From the NCBI RefSeq assembly GCF_004025325.1, contig NZ_RSFE01000002.1, positions 339,266 through 403,265 on the forward strand: a stretch of DNA of 64,000 nucleotides. Reading direction: 5' to 3'. Of this stretch, positions 29,925 to 39,117 are shown piece after piece. Position 1 is the first letter of the stretch, and every line of letters begins with the position of its first letter. The translations under genes and the position numbers were made by a program. This DNA comes from Pseudidiomarina gelatinasegens. Its GTDB lineage: Bacteria > Pseudomonadota > Gammaproteobacteria > Enterobacterales > Alteromonadaceae. Below the pieces are notes generated by a model. The model had not been told where the DNA came from. It searched no databases and was given only the letters and a program-made list of their open reading frames with translations.

Positions 29925-30782
29925 ATGACCAACCCACATCGCATTACGCTTCAGGCGGCTCCAGCACGCCACGTAGTTGCCTATGAGTGGCGTGCCCAGC
30001 ACGCCCAAGGGGTAATAATTCTGGCACCTGCCATGGCTGTGCCACAGGCTTTTTACCAGTCTTTTTGCGAATGGTTATGTCAACAAGGCTACCATGTCAT
30101 TAGCTTCGACTATTACGGCATTGGTGCATCAATTAATAAGCCACTCCCTCAGGTTTCCACCACAGTAACCGACTGGGCAACCTATGATGCGGCCGCAGTC
30201 ATTGATTACGCAGTAAGCCAGCATCCTGAGTTACCTTTACTGTGGTTCGCCCATAGCATTGGCGGGCAACTTTTTGGAATGGTGCCAAACAATCAGCACG
30301 TAAAGCACATGATCACTGTCGCTACGGGAACGGGCTATTGGAAAGACACCAAGCCGCAATTGAAGTATAAGTCGTGGGTTTTGTGGCGTGCTATTACGCC
30401 ATGGCTGATTCCATTAGCCGGATATTTCCCGGGCCGCAAACTTGGGATTGTTGGTGATGTACCGGCAGCCGCCATGCAACAATGGCGCAGTTGGTGTTTA
30501 CACCCAGATTATTTGGTTGGCGCGGAGCAGCACTATCAACGCTACGCCAACATCACCACACCCATCACGTCACTAAGCTTTACCGACGATGAAATGCTTA
30601 CCGCGCATAATATCAACGCCATGCATGATTTCTACGCCAACGCGCCACAGCAACGTCATGTGATAGCACCAGCGGATATTAATGCCAGCCGTATTGGTCA
30701 TTTTGCGGTGTTTCGCAAAAGCTATGATCAACATTGGCCAGCACTATTTGCTGAGCACATTCAAGCGGCTTTCAAAGCGTAA
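29925..30782 (+). CDS. Alpha/beta hydrolase (COG4757-like)
   Basis: A 285-residue serine hydrolase of the alpha/beta fold. The nucleophile elbow reads WFAHSIGGQLFGMV, so the serine follows an Ala-His instead of the common Gly-His. VISFDYYGIGAS lies near residue 60, as in monoglyceride lipase-like or COG4757 proteins. A Ser-Asp-His triad is plausible, with D in SFTDDEML and H in RIGHFAVF. No signal peptide is evident. The substrate is unknown. It lies 12 bases after yciI and ends 8 bases before the convergent ybbP-like gene. Confidence 0.85.
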   Translation: MTNPHRITLQAAPARHVVAYEWRAQHAQGVIILAPAMAVPQAFYQSFCEWLCQQGYHVISFDYYGIGASINKPLPQVSTTVTDWATYDAAAVIDYAVSQHPELPLLWFAHSIGGQLFGMVPNNQHVKHMITVATGTGYWKDTKPQLKYKSWVLWRAITPWLIPLAGYFPGRKLGIVGDVPAAAMQQWRSWCLHPDYLVGAEQHYQRYANITTPITSLSFTDDEMLTAHNINAMHDFYANAPQQRHVIAPADINASRIGHFAVFRKSYDQHWPALFAEHIQAAFKA

Positions 30783-30789
30783 GCTCGCA

Positions 30790-33312
30790 TTACGCGAGCT
30801 TACGAATCAACTGCGCCGTGTTTCTGCGTACCAATCGGTTACACGCCAAGCGGCCAAGTGTGCCCACTACAAGCGCACCCGCTACCGGGCCCACTAACCA
30901 GAACCGCCAATGCAAGGTTGCGCCCATTTCAAACACTTGGGTTTGCAGTATCCACAGCGACAACTCCATTGCAAGGGTAGCGATAAGCCCGCTAATTGCG
31001 CCCAAAATAACAAACTCGTAGGTAACACTACGGCTCAATAACTTCGCCGGCGCACCTAAGGTTCGCAAAATCACCAGTTCTTTTTGACGCTCCTCCATGG
31101 AAGCTTGAACTTGGGCAAGCAACACCAATATTCCAGCAATCAGCACCAACACCAGCACAAACGCAATCGCAATACTGACTTGCTCAATCACTTCGCGCAG
31201 TTGGTCCATTATGGCATCAAGATCAATCAGTGACACTTGTGGGAATGGTTTGAACAACTCATACAGCTCGCTTTGACGCTCGCGCGGCAAATTAAAACTA
31301 GAGATAAATGTTGCTGGAAAATCTTCCAAGGTCGCCGTATTGAAAATCATAAAGAAGTTCGGCTGCAAGGTACCCCAGTTCACTTCGCGAATACTGGTTA
31401 TTGGCACCTCAAAGGTGTTACCGCCAATGTTAAATTCAAGCTGGTCACCCACGCTCAAATTCATCCGTTCAGCAACTTCAGCTTCAACTGAAACCTGCGG
31501 TTGTGGCGCTTCGCCCCACCAGTCGCCGGCCACAATCGTATTGTTAGGTGGTAAATCATCGCGCCACGTCAACGACAGCTCGCGACCAAAACCTTCGCGC
31601 TGTTCCGCATTATTGGTTTGGGTATTGGCTTCGTCACCGCCAGCCTCTTTCGTCACTTCATCACGTACCGGCACACCATTAACGGCCGTCATCCGGCCCG
31701 GCACCACCGGATACATGTCATTTGACACAATGTCGCGCTCAGCAAAGCGATCACGCAGCTCACCCACATCATCCGGTGCCACATTCACAATAAAGTAGTT
31801 CGGCGCATCATCGGGTAATTGGCGCTGCCAATCATCAAGAAGCTCATTACGCAGCGCCAACACCAGCAGCAACAACATAATTGCCGTTGAAAAGCTCAGC
31901 ATTTGCACACTATTCTCTTGGGCGCGGCGCTGCAAACCAGCCATAGCCAAGCGCCATGCACTACCCGCCTGCATACCTGCTTGTCGGCTTGCACGAATAA
32001 ATACTCGCCCAACCAATAACAACAGTACCGCGGCCACCGAGCCACCCGCGAACAATGCGGTCGACAGCAACCATTGCTGGCTATAAATCAGTAGTAATGC
32101 ATAGATAGTGCCCGCTGAGGCCACCCAATGCAGCCAGCGCAGTTTGTCGGTACCGGTCAATTGCCGGTTCAGAACCCGTAACGGCGGAATCGAAATCAAG
32201 CGCAACAATGGATACAACGTAAACATTACCGCACTGACTAAGCCTGTTGCTGAGGCTAAAATGTAGGGCTTTATGCCTGCTGCCGGCAATTCAGCACCAA
32301 GTTGCGCCGCGACGAACTCAATAACTTGGGCCTGCAGTACCCAGCCCAACGCCAAGCCAACCGCGATGCTAATAACTGTCAGTAACAACAAATGCAGAAT
32401 AAAAATACGCTGAATCTGTGCTTTGTCGGCACCCAGGGTTTTGAAAATGGCCACCACGTCATAGTTGCGCTGACAGTAGCGTTGTGCGGCCACCGCCACC
32501 GCTGTTGCAGCAAGTACCACACCAAGTAGGCTCGCTAGCAACATGAACCGCTCAGCACGCTTTAAACTGCGTGCCAACGGGCTGTCTCCATCTTCAATGC
32601 TGCGCCAGTTGTGGGTGTCATCGTTTAGTTGTGGTAATAGCCACTCGTAGTAGCTTTCCAACTGTGCCACTTCACCCGCATATAAGATGTTGTAACGCAC
32701 GCGCGAGCCAGGCTGAATCAAGCCTGTTTGTTCAAGCTCGTTATAGTTAATCAACACATTTGGGCTGTCAGTAAATACTGAGAAACCGACATCCGGTTCA
32801 TAAGTCAGTACGCGGGTTACATTGAAGCGGGTTTCACCAATTTCAATCTGGTCGCCAACTTGTAAATTAAGTTCTTGAAACAAAGCTGCAGCAACCCAGG
32901 CCTCGCCAGCACCAGGTAACCCCTCAGCGGTAGTTTCTTCGCCAAAAGGCTCCAGAGCTGTACGCAGCTCACCGCGCAGTGGGTAGCCATCGCTAACCGC
33001 TTTGATATCCACCAAGGCCAGTTCATCGTTTGCGAACGCCATGCTGTTGAATACCACACGATTCGCGGTTTGTAGGTCATATTCCTGCGCTTGCTCGACC
33101 CATTCGTGATCGATGGTTCTCCGTGAACTCAACACCCGGTCGGCCGCTAAGAATTCGGCGCTACGCGCCAACAAGCCAGTTTGCAAGCGCTCGGTAAATA
33201 ACGACAACGACAGCACGGCAGTAACCGACAGCACAATTGCTGCTGCCATAATAGTTAATTCGCCACGCTTAAGCTCGTGGCGCAATAAGCGCCATGAAAT
33301 CTTATGCCACAT
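30790..33312 (-). CDS. ybbP: FtsX-type ABC transporter permease, YbbP-like
   Basis: An 840-residue permease of the MacB/LolC/FtsX superfamily. About ten membrane helices are arranged as one N-terminal helix, a large periplasmic domain, clusters of helices near 255-430 and 470-490, a second periplasmic domain, and three helices at the end. Two FtsX cores (LLASLLGVVLAATAVAVAAQ and VSIAIAFVLVLVLIAGILVLLAQVQASMEERQKELVILRTLGA) are visible. It overlaps the ATPase gene by 11 bases. Together they form a YbbAP-type exporter, adjacent to tesA as in E. coli. The substrate is unknown. Confidence 0.9.
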   Translation of the reverse strand: MWHKISWRLLRHELKRGELTIMAAAIVLSVTAVLSLSLFTERLQTGLLARSAEFLAADRVLSSRRTIDHEWVEQAQEYDLQTANRVVFNSMAFANDELALVDIKAVSDGYPLRGELRTALEPFGEETTAEGLPGAGEAWVAAALFQELNLQVGDQIEIGETRFNVTRVLTYEPDVGFSVFTDSPNVLINYNELEQTGLIQPGSRVRYNILYAGEVAQLESYYEWLLPQLNDDTHNWRSIEDGDSPLARSLKRAERFMLLASLLGVVLAATAVAVAAQRYCQRNYDVVAIFKTLGADKAQIQRIFILHLLLLTVISIAVGLALGWVLQAQVIEFVAAQLGAELPAAGIKPYILASATGLVSAVMFTLYPLLRLISIPPLRVLNRQLTGTDKLRWLHWVASAGTIYALLLIYSQQWLLSTALFAGGSVAAVLLLLVGRVFIRASRQAGMQAGSAWRLAMAGLQRRAQENSVQMLSFSTAIMLLLLVLALRNELLDDWQRQLPDDAPNYFIVNVAPDDVGELRDRFAERDIVSNDMYPVVPGRMTAVNGVPVRDEVTKEAGGDEANTQTNNAEQREGFGRELSLTWRDDLPPNNTIVAGDWWGEAPQPQVSVEAEVAERMNLSVGDQLEFNIGGNTFEVPITSIREVNWGTLQPNFFMIFNTATLEDFPATFISSFNLPRERQSELYELFKPFPQVSLIDLDAIMDQLREVIEQVSIAIAFVLVLVLIAGILVLLAQVQASMEERQKELVILRTLGAPAKLLSRSVTYEFVILGAISGLIATLAMELSLWILQTQVFEMGATLHWRFWLVGPVAGALVVGTLGRLACNRLVRRNTAQLIRKLA

Positions 33313-33982
33313 CGCGCGTCACCTCAGCCAGTCGGCCTGCATCCATGCGCAACACGCGCTGGCATCGATTCGCCAACTCCGCATCATGGGTAACCATCAC
33401 CAGTGTAGTGCCCGACTCTTCGTTCATCTGAAACAATAAGTCTTCAACTTTATGGCCTGTGGTAGCGTCCAGGTTACCGGTTGGTTCATCAGCAAATAAA
33501 ATTTTAGGTGTACCAATAAACGCCCGGGCAATGGCAACGCGTTGTTGCTCACCGCCAGACAATTGGTTTGGATAATGGGTCAAACGCTCGGCAAGACCTA
33601 CTTTGGTCAGTAGATCACGTGCCTGCTGCTCAGCATTTTTATGCCCTGCCAGCTCAGCCGGTAGCATCACGTTTTCTAACGCAGTCAAACTGGGGATCAA
33701 TAAAAACGACTGAAAAATAAAGCCAATTTTGTCGGCGCGCACTTTTGCGCGTTGCTCCTCATCCAAATCGCTCAACTTTACGTTATCTATAGAAACATCT
33801 CCGCCACTTGCAAGGTCTAATCCCGCAAGCAACGCGAGTAGAGTCGACTTACCAGAGCCGGATGCACCGACAATAGCCACCGTCTCGCCCTCTTTTATGG
33901 AGAGGTCAATCGGCTGTAAAATGTGTAGAATACCGTCTTGAGTTGTAACTTTTTTCTCTAATTGAGTGGTTTGAATAAGCAT
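33302..33982 (-). CDS. ybbA: ABC transporter ATP-binding protein, YbbA-like
   Basis: A 226-residue ATPase of the LolD/MacB class. Walker A is GASGSGKST at 39-47, the signature is [14 protein letters not shown], Walker B is [12 protein letters not shown], and the H-loop is in TLVMVTHD. It is transcribed before ybbP and divergent from tesA with only two bases between the ATG codons, so each promoter must lie in or near the other gene's coding region. This pairing is conserved with E. coli, where tesA and ybbA are divergent. Confidence 0.93.
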   Translation of the reverse strand: MLIQTTQLEKKVTTQDGILHILQPIDLSIKEGETVAIVGASGSGKSTLLALLAGLDLASGGDVSIDNVKLSDLDEEQRAKVRADKIGFIFQSFLLIPSLTALENVMLPAELAGHKNAEQQARDLLTKVGLAERLTHYPNQLSGGEQQRVAIARAFIGTPKILFADEPTGNLDATTGHKVEDLLFQMNEESGTTLVMVTHDAELANRCQRVLRMDAGRLAEVTRDVA

Positions 33983-33984
33983 TT

Positions 33985-34608
33985 ATGAAAAACTTCCTAG
34001 CTAAATTGTTGGTTATCGTCGCACTGTTGGTTGTTATACGTCCAGTTTCGGCAAATGTCTCACTTGTTGTTTTAGGAGACAGCCTCAGTGCCGGTTACGG
34101 CATGGCGCAAAGCGAGTCATGGGTAGGCGTGCTGCAAGATCGTTGGGCCGAAAAATATCCTGACATTACGCTCATTAACGCCAGCATTAGTGGCGACACT
34201 ACCCAAGGTGCATTAAATCGTTTAGCTGGGGTTATCGAACGCCATCAACCTGATGCAGTATTTGTTGAACTTGGCGGCAACGATGGTCTACGCGGTTTTA
34301 CCCCAGCAGCTATCTCAGACAATTTGGTACAGATTATCATGCAATTGCAACAGCAGGACGCTAAAGTTGCGTTAAGTCAGGTGAGAATTCCGCCGAACTA
34401 CGGCCAGCGCTACAGTGAAATGTTCGCAAACATTTTCCCACAGGTCGCCGAACAGCAAAAAGTGCCGCTTATTCCGTTCTTTATGGAAAGCATTATTGAA
34501 AATGAGAATTTGATGCAAGGTGACGGTATTCATCCGAATCGCGAAGCACAACCGCTTATCGCAGATATCATGGAAGAACACTTACTGGAATTGATCGAAA
34601 GGCGTTAA
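33985..34608 (+). CDS. tesA: Acyl-CoA thioesterase I / lysophospholipase L1 TesA
   Basis: Periplasmic SGNH-type esterase of 207 residues. Signal peptide MKNFLAKLLVIVALLVVIRPVSA is cut after residue 23. Block I is GDSLSAGYG with catalytic S33, block III is the Gly-Gly-Asn-Asp segment in ELGGNDGLRGF, and block V is DGIHPNREAQ with the Asp-His pair. Divergent from ybbA with a two-base gap. An intergenic repeat region and three tRNA-Glu genes follow. Confidence 0.95.
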   Translation: MKNFLAKLLVIVALLVVIRPVSANVSLVVLGDSLSAGYGMAQSESWVGVLQDRWAEKYPDITLINASISGDTTQGALNRLAGVIERHQPDAVFVELGGNDGLRGFTPAAISDNLVQIIMQLQQQDAKVALSQVRIPPNYGQRYSEMFANIFPQVAEQQKVPLIPFFMESIIENENLMQGDGIHPNREAQPLIADIMEEHLLELIERR

Positions 34609-34763
34609 TCGTGTTTCGTGCGCTTCGCTGTTCGTACGCTGCGCTGTTCGGAAAAACGTTTTTGGTTATTCATTATTGGTTTGTGTTTTATCGAAGAGTG
34701 CGAAGCACGGCCGAAGAGTGAACGAAGTGAACGTTCGAATAACGAATAACGGCCTTAAAGAAG
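34609..34763. repeat. Intergenic repeat region, copy A
   Basis: Contains GCTTCGCTGTTCG-type and CGAACAG/TTCG arms. A 62-bp core at 34691-34752 ending CGAATAACGAATAACG is repeated with about four mismatches at 34871-34932. It sits between tesA and the first tRNA-Glu and could fold into hairpins. No gene is visible. Confidence 0.8.
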
Positions 34764-34839
34764 TGGCGTCCCCTAGGGGATTCGAACCCCTGTTACCGCC
34801 GTGAAAGGGCGGTGTCCTAGGCCTCTAGACGAAGGGGAC
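34764..34839 (-). tRNA. tRNA-Glu (TTC)
   Basis: 76 bases including an encoded CCA. The minus strand starts GTCCCCTTCGTCTAGAGGCC, pairs with AGGGGAC at the 3' end, and has the anticodon loop CTTTCAC, anticodon TTC. Third gene of the Ala-Glu-Glu-Glu transcript; identical to the two other copies. Confidence 0.97.
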
Positions 34840-34870
34840 AAGGACTCATCAATCTAAATTGCAGTCTACA

Positions 34871-34932
34871 TCGAACAGTGCGAAGCACGGACGAAGAGTG
34901 AGCGAAGCGAACGTTCGAATAACGAATAACGC
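34871..34932. repeat. Intergenic repeat, copy B
   Basis: 62 bp almost identical to the core of copy A, ending in CGAACGTTCGAATAACGAATAACG. It lies in the spacer between two tRNA-Glu genes. The spacing of about 180 bp shows that a tRNA-plus-spacer unit was duplicated. Confidence 0.85.
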
Positions 34933-34948
34933 TTTTGCTTTAAAGAAG

Positions 34949-35024
34949 TGGCGTCCCCTAGGGGATTCGAACCCCTGTTACCGCCGTGAAAGGGCGGTGT
35001 CCTAGGCCTCTAGACGAAGGGGAC
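34949..35024 (-). tRNA. tRNA-Glu (TTC)
   Basis: 76 bases, sequence identical to the copies at 34764 and 35129, CCA encoded, anticodon TTC. Acceptor stem, T-arm GGTTCGAATCC and anticodon stem are fully paired. Confidence 0.97.
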
Positions 35025-35040
35025 CCCGGACAAACATTCT

Positions 35041-35118
35041 GGTTACTCGTTATTAGCTATTCGTTATTGTTCTTCGTTTGGCTCTTGCGAGTAACGAATA
35101 ACGACCAACGAATAACGG
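35041..35118. repeat. Intergenic repeat, copy C
   Basis: Bounded by GGTTACTCGTTATTAGC on the left and ACGAATAACG units on the right, with GCTATTCGTTATT and GAGTAACGAATAACGACC inside. It is a variant of the same family but without the GCTTCGC arms. Lies between the second and third tRNA-Glu genes. Confidence 0.75.
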
Positions 35119-35128
35119 TTTTAAAGAG

Positions 35129-35204
35129 TGGCGTCCCCTAGGGGATTCGAACCCCTGTTACCGCCGTGAAAGGGCGGTGTCCTAGGCCTCTAGACGAAGG
35201 GGAC
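35129..35204 (-). tRNA. tRNA-Glu (TTC)
   Basis: 76 bases, identical to the other two, CCA encoded, anticodon TTC. It lies 48 bases downstream of tRNA-Ala. Confidence 0.97.
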
Positions 35205-35252
35205 GCACCAGAATTAAAACACTATCAGATTTTCACTACTGAGCTGCAGCTT

Positions 35253-35328
<76 letters not shown>

Positions 35329-35380
35329 ACACCAACACTAAATATTCGTGTGCTGCATCAGTACCCTGACAGCGGGGCGA

Positions 35381-35410
35381 ATTCTAGGGTAATTCGCGCA
35401 CCACCGTCAA
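35381..35410 (-). promoter_or_regulatory. Predicted promoter of the Ala-Glu-Glu-Glu tRNA cluster
   Basis: On the minus strand TTGACG (35410-35405), an 18-base spacer and TAGAAT (35386-35381) are followed by the GC-rich discriminator TCGCCCCGC, typical of stringently controlled stable-RNA promoters. The start would be about 45 bases before tRNA-Ala. Confidence 0.75.
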
Positions 35411-35504
35411 CCTTTTTTTTGGTAAAATGAATCGTTTGCCGAAAAATAAGACAGTTCGAACAAATCACGATCAATTCTGCCTAAACTCTCACCACTTCTG
35501 GGTT

Positions 35505-36137
35505 TTAATCGTCGAAGTGATAAATGCGTTCTAACGACGCCCTATCGCGCACAGTTACTTCCATATCACGCACTAAACCGTCTTCAATGCTGTACACCCA
35601 ACCGTGAATTGCTAAGTCTTGGCCACGGTCCCACGCTTGCTGAACAATGGTTGTTTTGGCGAGGTTACCCACCTGCTCTATCACGTTCAATTCGCACAGG
35701 CGATCAATACGGTCTTTCTCATCAGTTATCGCTTCAAGTTCTTTGTGATGCTCGCGATAAATATCTTTAATTGGGAATAACCAATGATCAACTAAACCAT
35801 GACAACAACTTTCAGTCGCAGCGCGCACACCACCACACCCATAATGCCCCACCACTAAAATGTGTTTCACCTTGAGCGTTTCAACAGCGTATTGAACCAC
35901 TGACAAACAATTAAAATCGGTTTGAATCACTTGGTTGGCAACATTACGGTGCACAAAAAGTTCACCCGGCGCCATACCTACCACTTGGTTTGCCGGCACA
36001 CGGCTGTCTGAGCAGCCAATCCACAAGTACTCCGGCGTTTGTTGCGCCACCAGGTTATTAAAGAAATCAGGGTCTTGCTCGAGCATACGTTTTGCCCAAG
36101 CTGAATTATTAGCAATTAACTGACGAATTTTTGGCAT
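35505..36137 (-). CDS. can: Beta-class carbonic anhydrase
   Basis: Interconverts CO2 and bicarbonate. The 210-residue protein has the zinc ligands C42, H98 and C101 with D44 of the Asp-Arg dyad (CSDSR and HYGCGG), typical of type II beta-carbonic anhydrases. The start at 36137 (MPKIRQLIANNSAWA) follows CGAGAGC. It lies between the tRNA cluster and gltX, separated from gltX by that gene's terminator. Confidence 0.95.
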   Translation of the reverse strand: MPKIRQLIANNSAWAKRMLEQDPDFFNNLVAQQTPEYLWIGCSDSRVPANQVVGMAPGELFVHRNVANQVIQTDFNCLSVVQYAVETLKVKHILVVGHYGCGGVRAATESCCHGLVDHWLFPIKDIYREHHKELEAITDEKDRIDRLCELNVIEQVGNLAKTTIVQQAWDRGQDLAIHGWVYSIEDGLVRDMEVTVRDRASLERIYHFDD

Positions 36138-36184
36138 TTAACGCTCTCGTTCTTGTAAGAGTTTCACGGCAACTAGTCGATGCA

Positions 36185-36211
36185 TAAAAAAGGCGCCATA
36201 GGGCGCCTTTA
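36185..36211 (-). terminator. Rho-independent terminator of gltX
   Basis: Perfect stem AAAGGCGCC / GGCGCCTTT with the four-base loop CTAT, followed on the minus strand by a T-run. It lies just after the gltX stop and before can. Confidence 0.9.
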
Positions 36212-36223
36212 CGTAACAGATAG

Positions 36224-37633
36224 TTACTGCGCTTGTTCGCGCTCAAGTATAAACGAAATTGCGCGTGCAATACGTCCTACCACTTGTTCTTGCGGAATTA
36301 ACTCCAGCGTCACGTCTAACGACGGTGAATTACCTGAGCCAGAAACCGCAACGCGCAGCGGCATACCTACTTTACCCATGCCAACTTCCAAGTCATCAGC
36401 GGTTTGCTGAATAGCGGCCTGAATGGTTTGTGCGTTCCACTCGGTTAGCGATGCTAATCTATCTTGCACCGCTTCAAGCGCTTCACGGGCAACTGGGCGT
36501 AAATGCTTTTTCGCAGCCGCTTCGTCAAAGTTTTCATACTCTTCATAGAAAAACCGGCTTTGCGTGGCCATGTCTTTCAAGGTTTTAACACGGTCAGCCA
36601 TCAACGGAATCAGTTTATCCAGCGCTGGCCCTTTGCTCACGTCAATGGCTTGATCGGTGAAATGCCACTGCAGATAAGGAATCACGTGCTCAACCGGCAG
36701 ACTTTTCATGTAATGCTGGTTCAGCCAATTTAACTTTTCGGTGTTAAATGCTGACGCTGCCTTGTTCACGTCATCCAAACTAAATAGCTTGGTCATTTCT
36801 TCAACACTGAAGATTTCTTGATCGCCATGCGACCAACCTAAACGTACCAAATAGTTCAGCACCGCTTCTGGCAAGTAGCCGTCATCGCGATATTGCATAA
36901 CGCTCACAGCACCATGGCGCTTCGACAGCTTCTTGCCATCGTCGCCCAAAATCATCGATACATGCGCGTACTCAGGCACTGGCGCGCCAAGCGCTTTTAA
37001 AATATTAATTTGGCGCGGGGTATTGTTGATATGGTCTTCACCACGTACCACGTGCGTGATATCCATTTCCCAGTCATCAATAACAACACAGAAATTATAG
37101 GTTGGCGTACCGTCACTTCGGGCAATAATCAGATCATCCAACTCGGTGTTGGCGAATTCAATATGGCCACGAATGTGGTCGTCAAATTTCACGCTGCCTT
37201 CTTGTGGGTTACGGAAACGCACCACGTACTTATCGCCTGAAACATTCGGGTTATCACGGCAATGCCCGTCATAACGTGGCTTCTCGCCTTTTTCCATTTG
37301 CGCTTCACGCATTTGCTCAAGACGTTCCGTCGAGCAATAGCATTTATACGCTTTATCTTCGTCTAGCAGCTTGTTAATAAAGTGCTCGTAACGATCAAAG
37401 CGTTTGGTTTGATAATACGGGCCCTCGTCCCACGTTAACCCTAACCATTCCATGCCTTCTAAAATGGCATCTATTGCTGGTTGGGTTGAGCGTTCACGGT
37501 CAGTATCTTCAATACGTAACACAAATTTCCCGCCAGCTGCCTTAGCAACCAACCAAGAATATAAGGCCGTGCGCGCACCGCCAACATGAAGATAGCCGGT
37601 TGGGCTAGGGGCAAATCGAGTGACTACTGTCAT
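36224..37633 (-). CDS. gltX: Glutamyl-tRNA synthetase
   Basis: Class I synthetase charging tRNA-Glu. From the ATG at 37633 it starts [26 protein letters not shown], containing the HIGH-type motif. The KMSKS equivalent KLSKRHG is near residue 240. The 469-residue length equals the family. The reading frame extends to 37672, but the ATG at 37633 aligns with known N-termini. It lies close to a cluster of three tRNA-Glu genes. Confidence 0.97.
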   Translation of the reverse strand: MTVVTRFAPSPTGYLHVGGARTALYSWLVAKAAGGKFVLRIEDTDRERSTQPAIDAILEGMEWLGLTWDEGPYYQTKRFDRYEHFINKLLDEDKAYKCYCSTERLEQMREAQMEKGEKPRYDGHCRDNPNVSGDKYVVRFRNPQEGSVKFDDHIRGHIEFANTELDDLIIARSDGTPTYNFCVVIDDWEMDITHVVRGEDHINNTPRQINILKALGAPVPEYAHVSMILGDDGKKLSKRHGAVSVMQYRDDGYLPEAVLNYLVRLGWSHGDQEIFSVEEMTKLFSLDDVNKAASAFNTEKLNWLNQHYMKSLPVEHVIPYLQWHFTDQAIDVSKGPALDKLIPLMADRVKTLKDMATQSRFFYEEYENFDEAAAKKHLRPVAREALEAVQDRLASLTEWNAQTIQAAIQQTADDLEVGMGKVGMPLRVAVSGSGNSPSLDVTLELIPQEQVVGRIARAISFILEREQAQ

Positions 37634-37820
37634 AATTCTTGCATTCTCCGCATTATTCGGGTTATTTTGCACTTAGATTACCCAAGCATTCTACCAAGAA
37701 GCAGCGGTAGGCGCATTAGGCGAAATGACAGAATATTGTCTTTTTACTAAGCAGGATGTTGATTTTTACGGCGAAATGGTGAAAAACCAAGCAGTCGAAC
37801 AAATCGAGTGATATTTCCTG

Positions 37821-37848
37821 TTGACAGTATCGTCAAGCTCCCTATAAT
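37821..37848 (+). promoter_or_regulatory. Promoter of the tandem tRNA-Val genes
   Basis: Perfect TTGACA (37821-37826) and TATAAT (37843-37848) with a 16-base spacer, followed by a GC-rich ACGCCCCGC discriminator. The start is about 15 bases before the first tRNA. Confidence 0.9.
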
Positions 37849-37870
37849 ACGCCCCGCAACGCAGAGAAAA

Positions 37871-37946
37871 GGATGGTTAGCTCAGCTGGGAGAGCACCGC
37901 CCTTACAAGGCGGGGGTCACTGGTTCGAGCCCAGTACCATCCACCA
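37871..37946 (+). tRNA. tRNA-Val (TAC)
   Basis: 76 bases with encoded CCA. GGATGGT pairs with ACCATCC, and the anticodon loop CTTACAA gives anticodon TAC. Confidence 0.97.
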
Positions 37947-37976
37947 CTACTTCATTTTTCTCTGTGTCTCCCTGAT

Positions 37977-38052
37977 GGATGGTTAGCTCAGCTGGGAGAG
38001 CACCGCCCTTACAAGGCGGGGGTCACTGGTTCGAGCCCAGTACCATCCACCA
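37977..38052 (+). tRNA. tRNA-Val (TAC)
   Basis: Identical to the copy at 37871, 30 bases downstream, presumably in the same transcript; CCA encoded. Confidence 0.97.
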
Positions 38053-38083
38053 ATTCCTTTTGCAAAAGAAGAGCGTTAATCGT

Positions 38084-38180
38084 TATTGGTTACTCGTTAT
38101 TCGGAAAGCAAAAAACGGCAAGCAAAAAATCCCCAAACGTATTTCACGAATAACGACTAACGACTAACGAACAACGACCA
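38084..38180. repeat. Intergenic repeat, copy D
   Basis: Left arm CGTTATTGGTTACTCGTTATTCG and right arm CACGAATAACGACTAACGACTAACG form imperfect inverted ends around a divergent middle. The right arm runs into the 3' end of the DUF2919-like gene and supplies its last codons and stop. Confidence 0.75.
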
Positions 38181-38634
38181 AAGCGTTGAATCGCTTTAGA
38201 TGCCTTGAGAACAGCAGCATCCATCCGGCCATCAGCCAACCAAACAATAACAACGCTTTAACCATTGAAAACGCTGGCCATAAATTGCTGACCAAACTCA
38301 GCAACAAGGCACCGTCGACTATCCAACTGAACCACAATAATAACGGCATGATGCGGAATGCTTGCCGCACCCATTCAGCCATTTCGGCTTTGATTTGCGT
38401 TAGCAGCACAAAAATGAGCATTGCAGGAGCGCCTACAAGCAACGCCAAACCAAATTGCTCGGTGCTGGTGTAGAAGAATTTCAATAAACGATTGGGGTCT
38501 TCAATAAAGGTGAGCGAGATTATCCAAGCCGCGTAGCCACGCATGAAAAACAACAACATAAACAGCAAACTCCACGGCGTTTTCAACACACCGTCGAGCG
38601 TTACATAGCGTTCATCACCTGGTTCTAACCGCAC
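38164..38634 (-). CDS. Hydrophobic inner membrane protein, DUF2919-like
   Basis: A 156-residue protein with about four membrane helices (near 18-40, 57-78, 93-113 and 120-142). The segment FFYTSTEQFGLALLVGAPAMLIF resembles the DUF2919/YfeZ family, where a DxxxFWLGLIPGIPA motif occupies this place. The assignment rests on this resemblance only. The last residues (LVVVR) are encoded by the adjoining intergenic repeat, so the original C-terminus may have been replaced. It lies between the Val tRNAs and a small DUF2061 gene. Confidence 0.65.
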   Translation of the reverse strand: MRLEPGDERYVTLDGVLKTPWSLLFMLLFFMRGYAAWIISLTFIEDPNRLLKFFYTSTEQFGLALLVGAPAMLIFVLLTQIKAEMAEWVRQAFRIMPLLLWFSWIVDGALLLSLVSNLWPAFSMVKALLLFGWLMAGWMLLFSRHLKRFNALVVVR

Positions 38635-38691
38635 TGCGTGTCTCTGCCTTAAGCTGGGGCAAAATAGCCCAGCGAGGATAATTTCGTGCGG

Positions 38692-38901
38692 TTATGCTAC
38701 GTGGACAGTTTCGGTTTGTCGACCTTGCTGCCGCTGTTTCCTCGCAGCCCAGTATTTCTCATGAAAATAGTATGCAAAAGTATTCACCACTGGCTCAATC
38801 AATGCCACCGCTCCACCGAGCACAATGTCACCTGTCATTAACCACACCAGTGTAAACGCAACGCTTACGTGCATTACACCAAAAGAAACTGTCTTCGCCA
38901 T
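38692..38901 (-). CDS. DUF2061 small membrane protein
   Basis: A 69-residue protein with two membrane segments. It opens with MAKTVSFGVMHVSVAFTLVWLMTGD, and IVLGGAVALIEPVVNTFAYYFHEKYWA is the family signature. The start at 38901 has GGGGGAT eight bases upstream; the frame runs to 38943 without such a site. The function is unknown. It is transcribed alone or with the DUF2919-like gene, 57 bases downstream. Confidence 0.85.
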   Translation of the reverse strand: MAKTVSFGVMHVSVAFTLVWLMTGDIVLGGAVALIEPVVNTFAYYFHEKYWAARKQRQQGRQTETVHVA

Positions 38902-38987
38902 TGCGATATCCCCCATTAATTTTCTATGGATAGATAATAGCAATTACAAATTATATATCTAACAGTAAATACCGATAGCTGTAATAG

Positions 38988-39114
38988 CGTTATTCGTGCG
39001 CTTCGCTGTTCGTGCTTCGTCCGTTCGCTGCGCTCTCTCTTCGAATAGCGCTTGCGCGGACTAACAGCTCAGCGGACGAATAACGAATAACGAATAACGA
39101 ATAACGAATAACGG
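38988..39114. repeat. Intergenic repeat, copy E, ending in tandem heptamers
   Basis: Left boundary CGTTATTCGTGCGCTTCGCTG, internal CGTCCGTTCGC and GCGGACGAA arms, and a right end of five exact ACGAATA heptamers (39076-39110). It begins 86 bases upstream of the DUF2061 start codon and ends 4 bases from the uvrB stop. Confidence 0.85.
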
Positions 39115-39117
39115 CTT

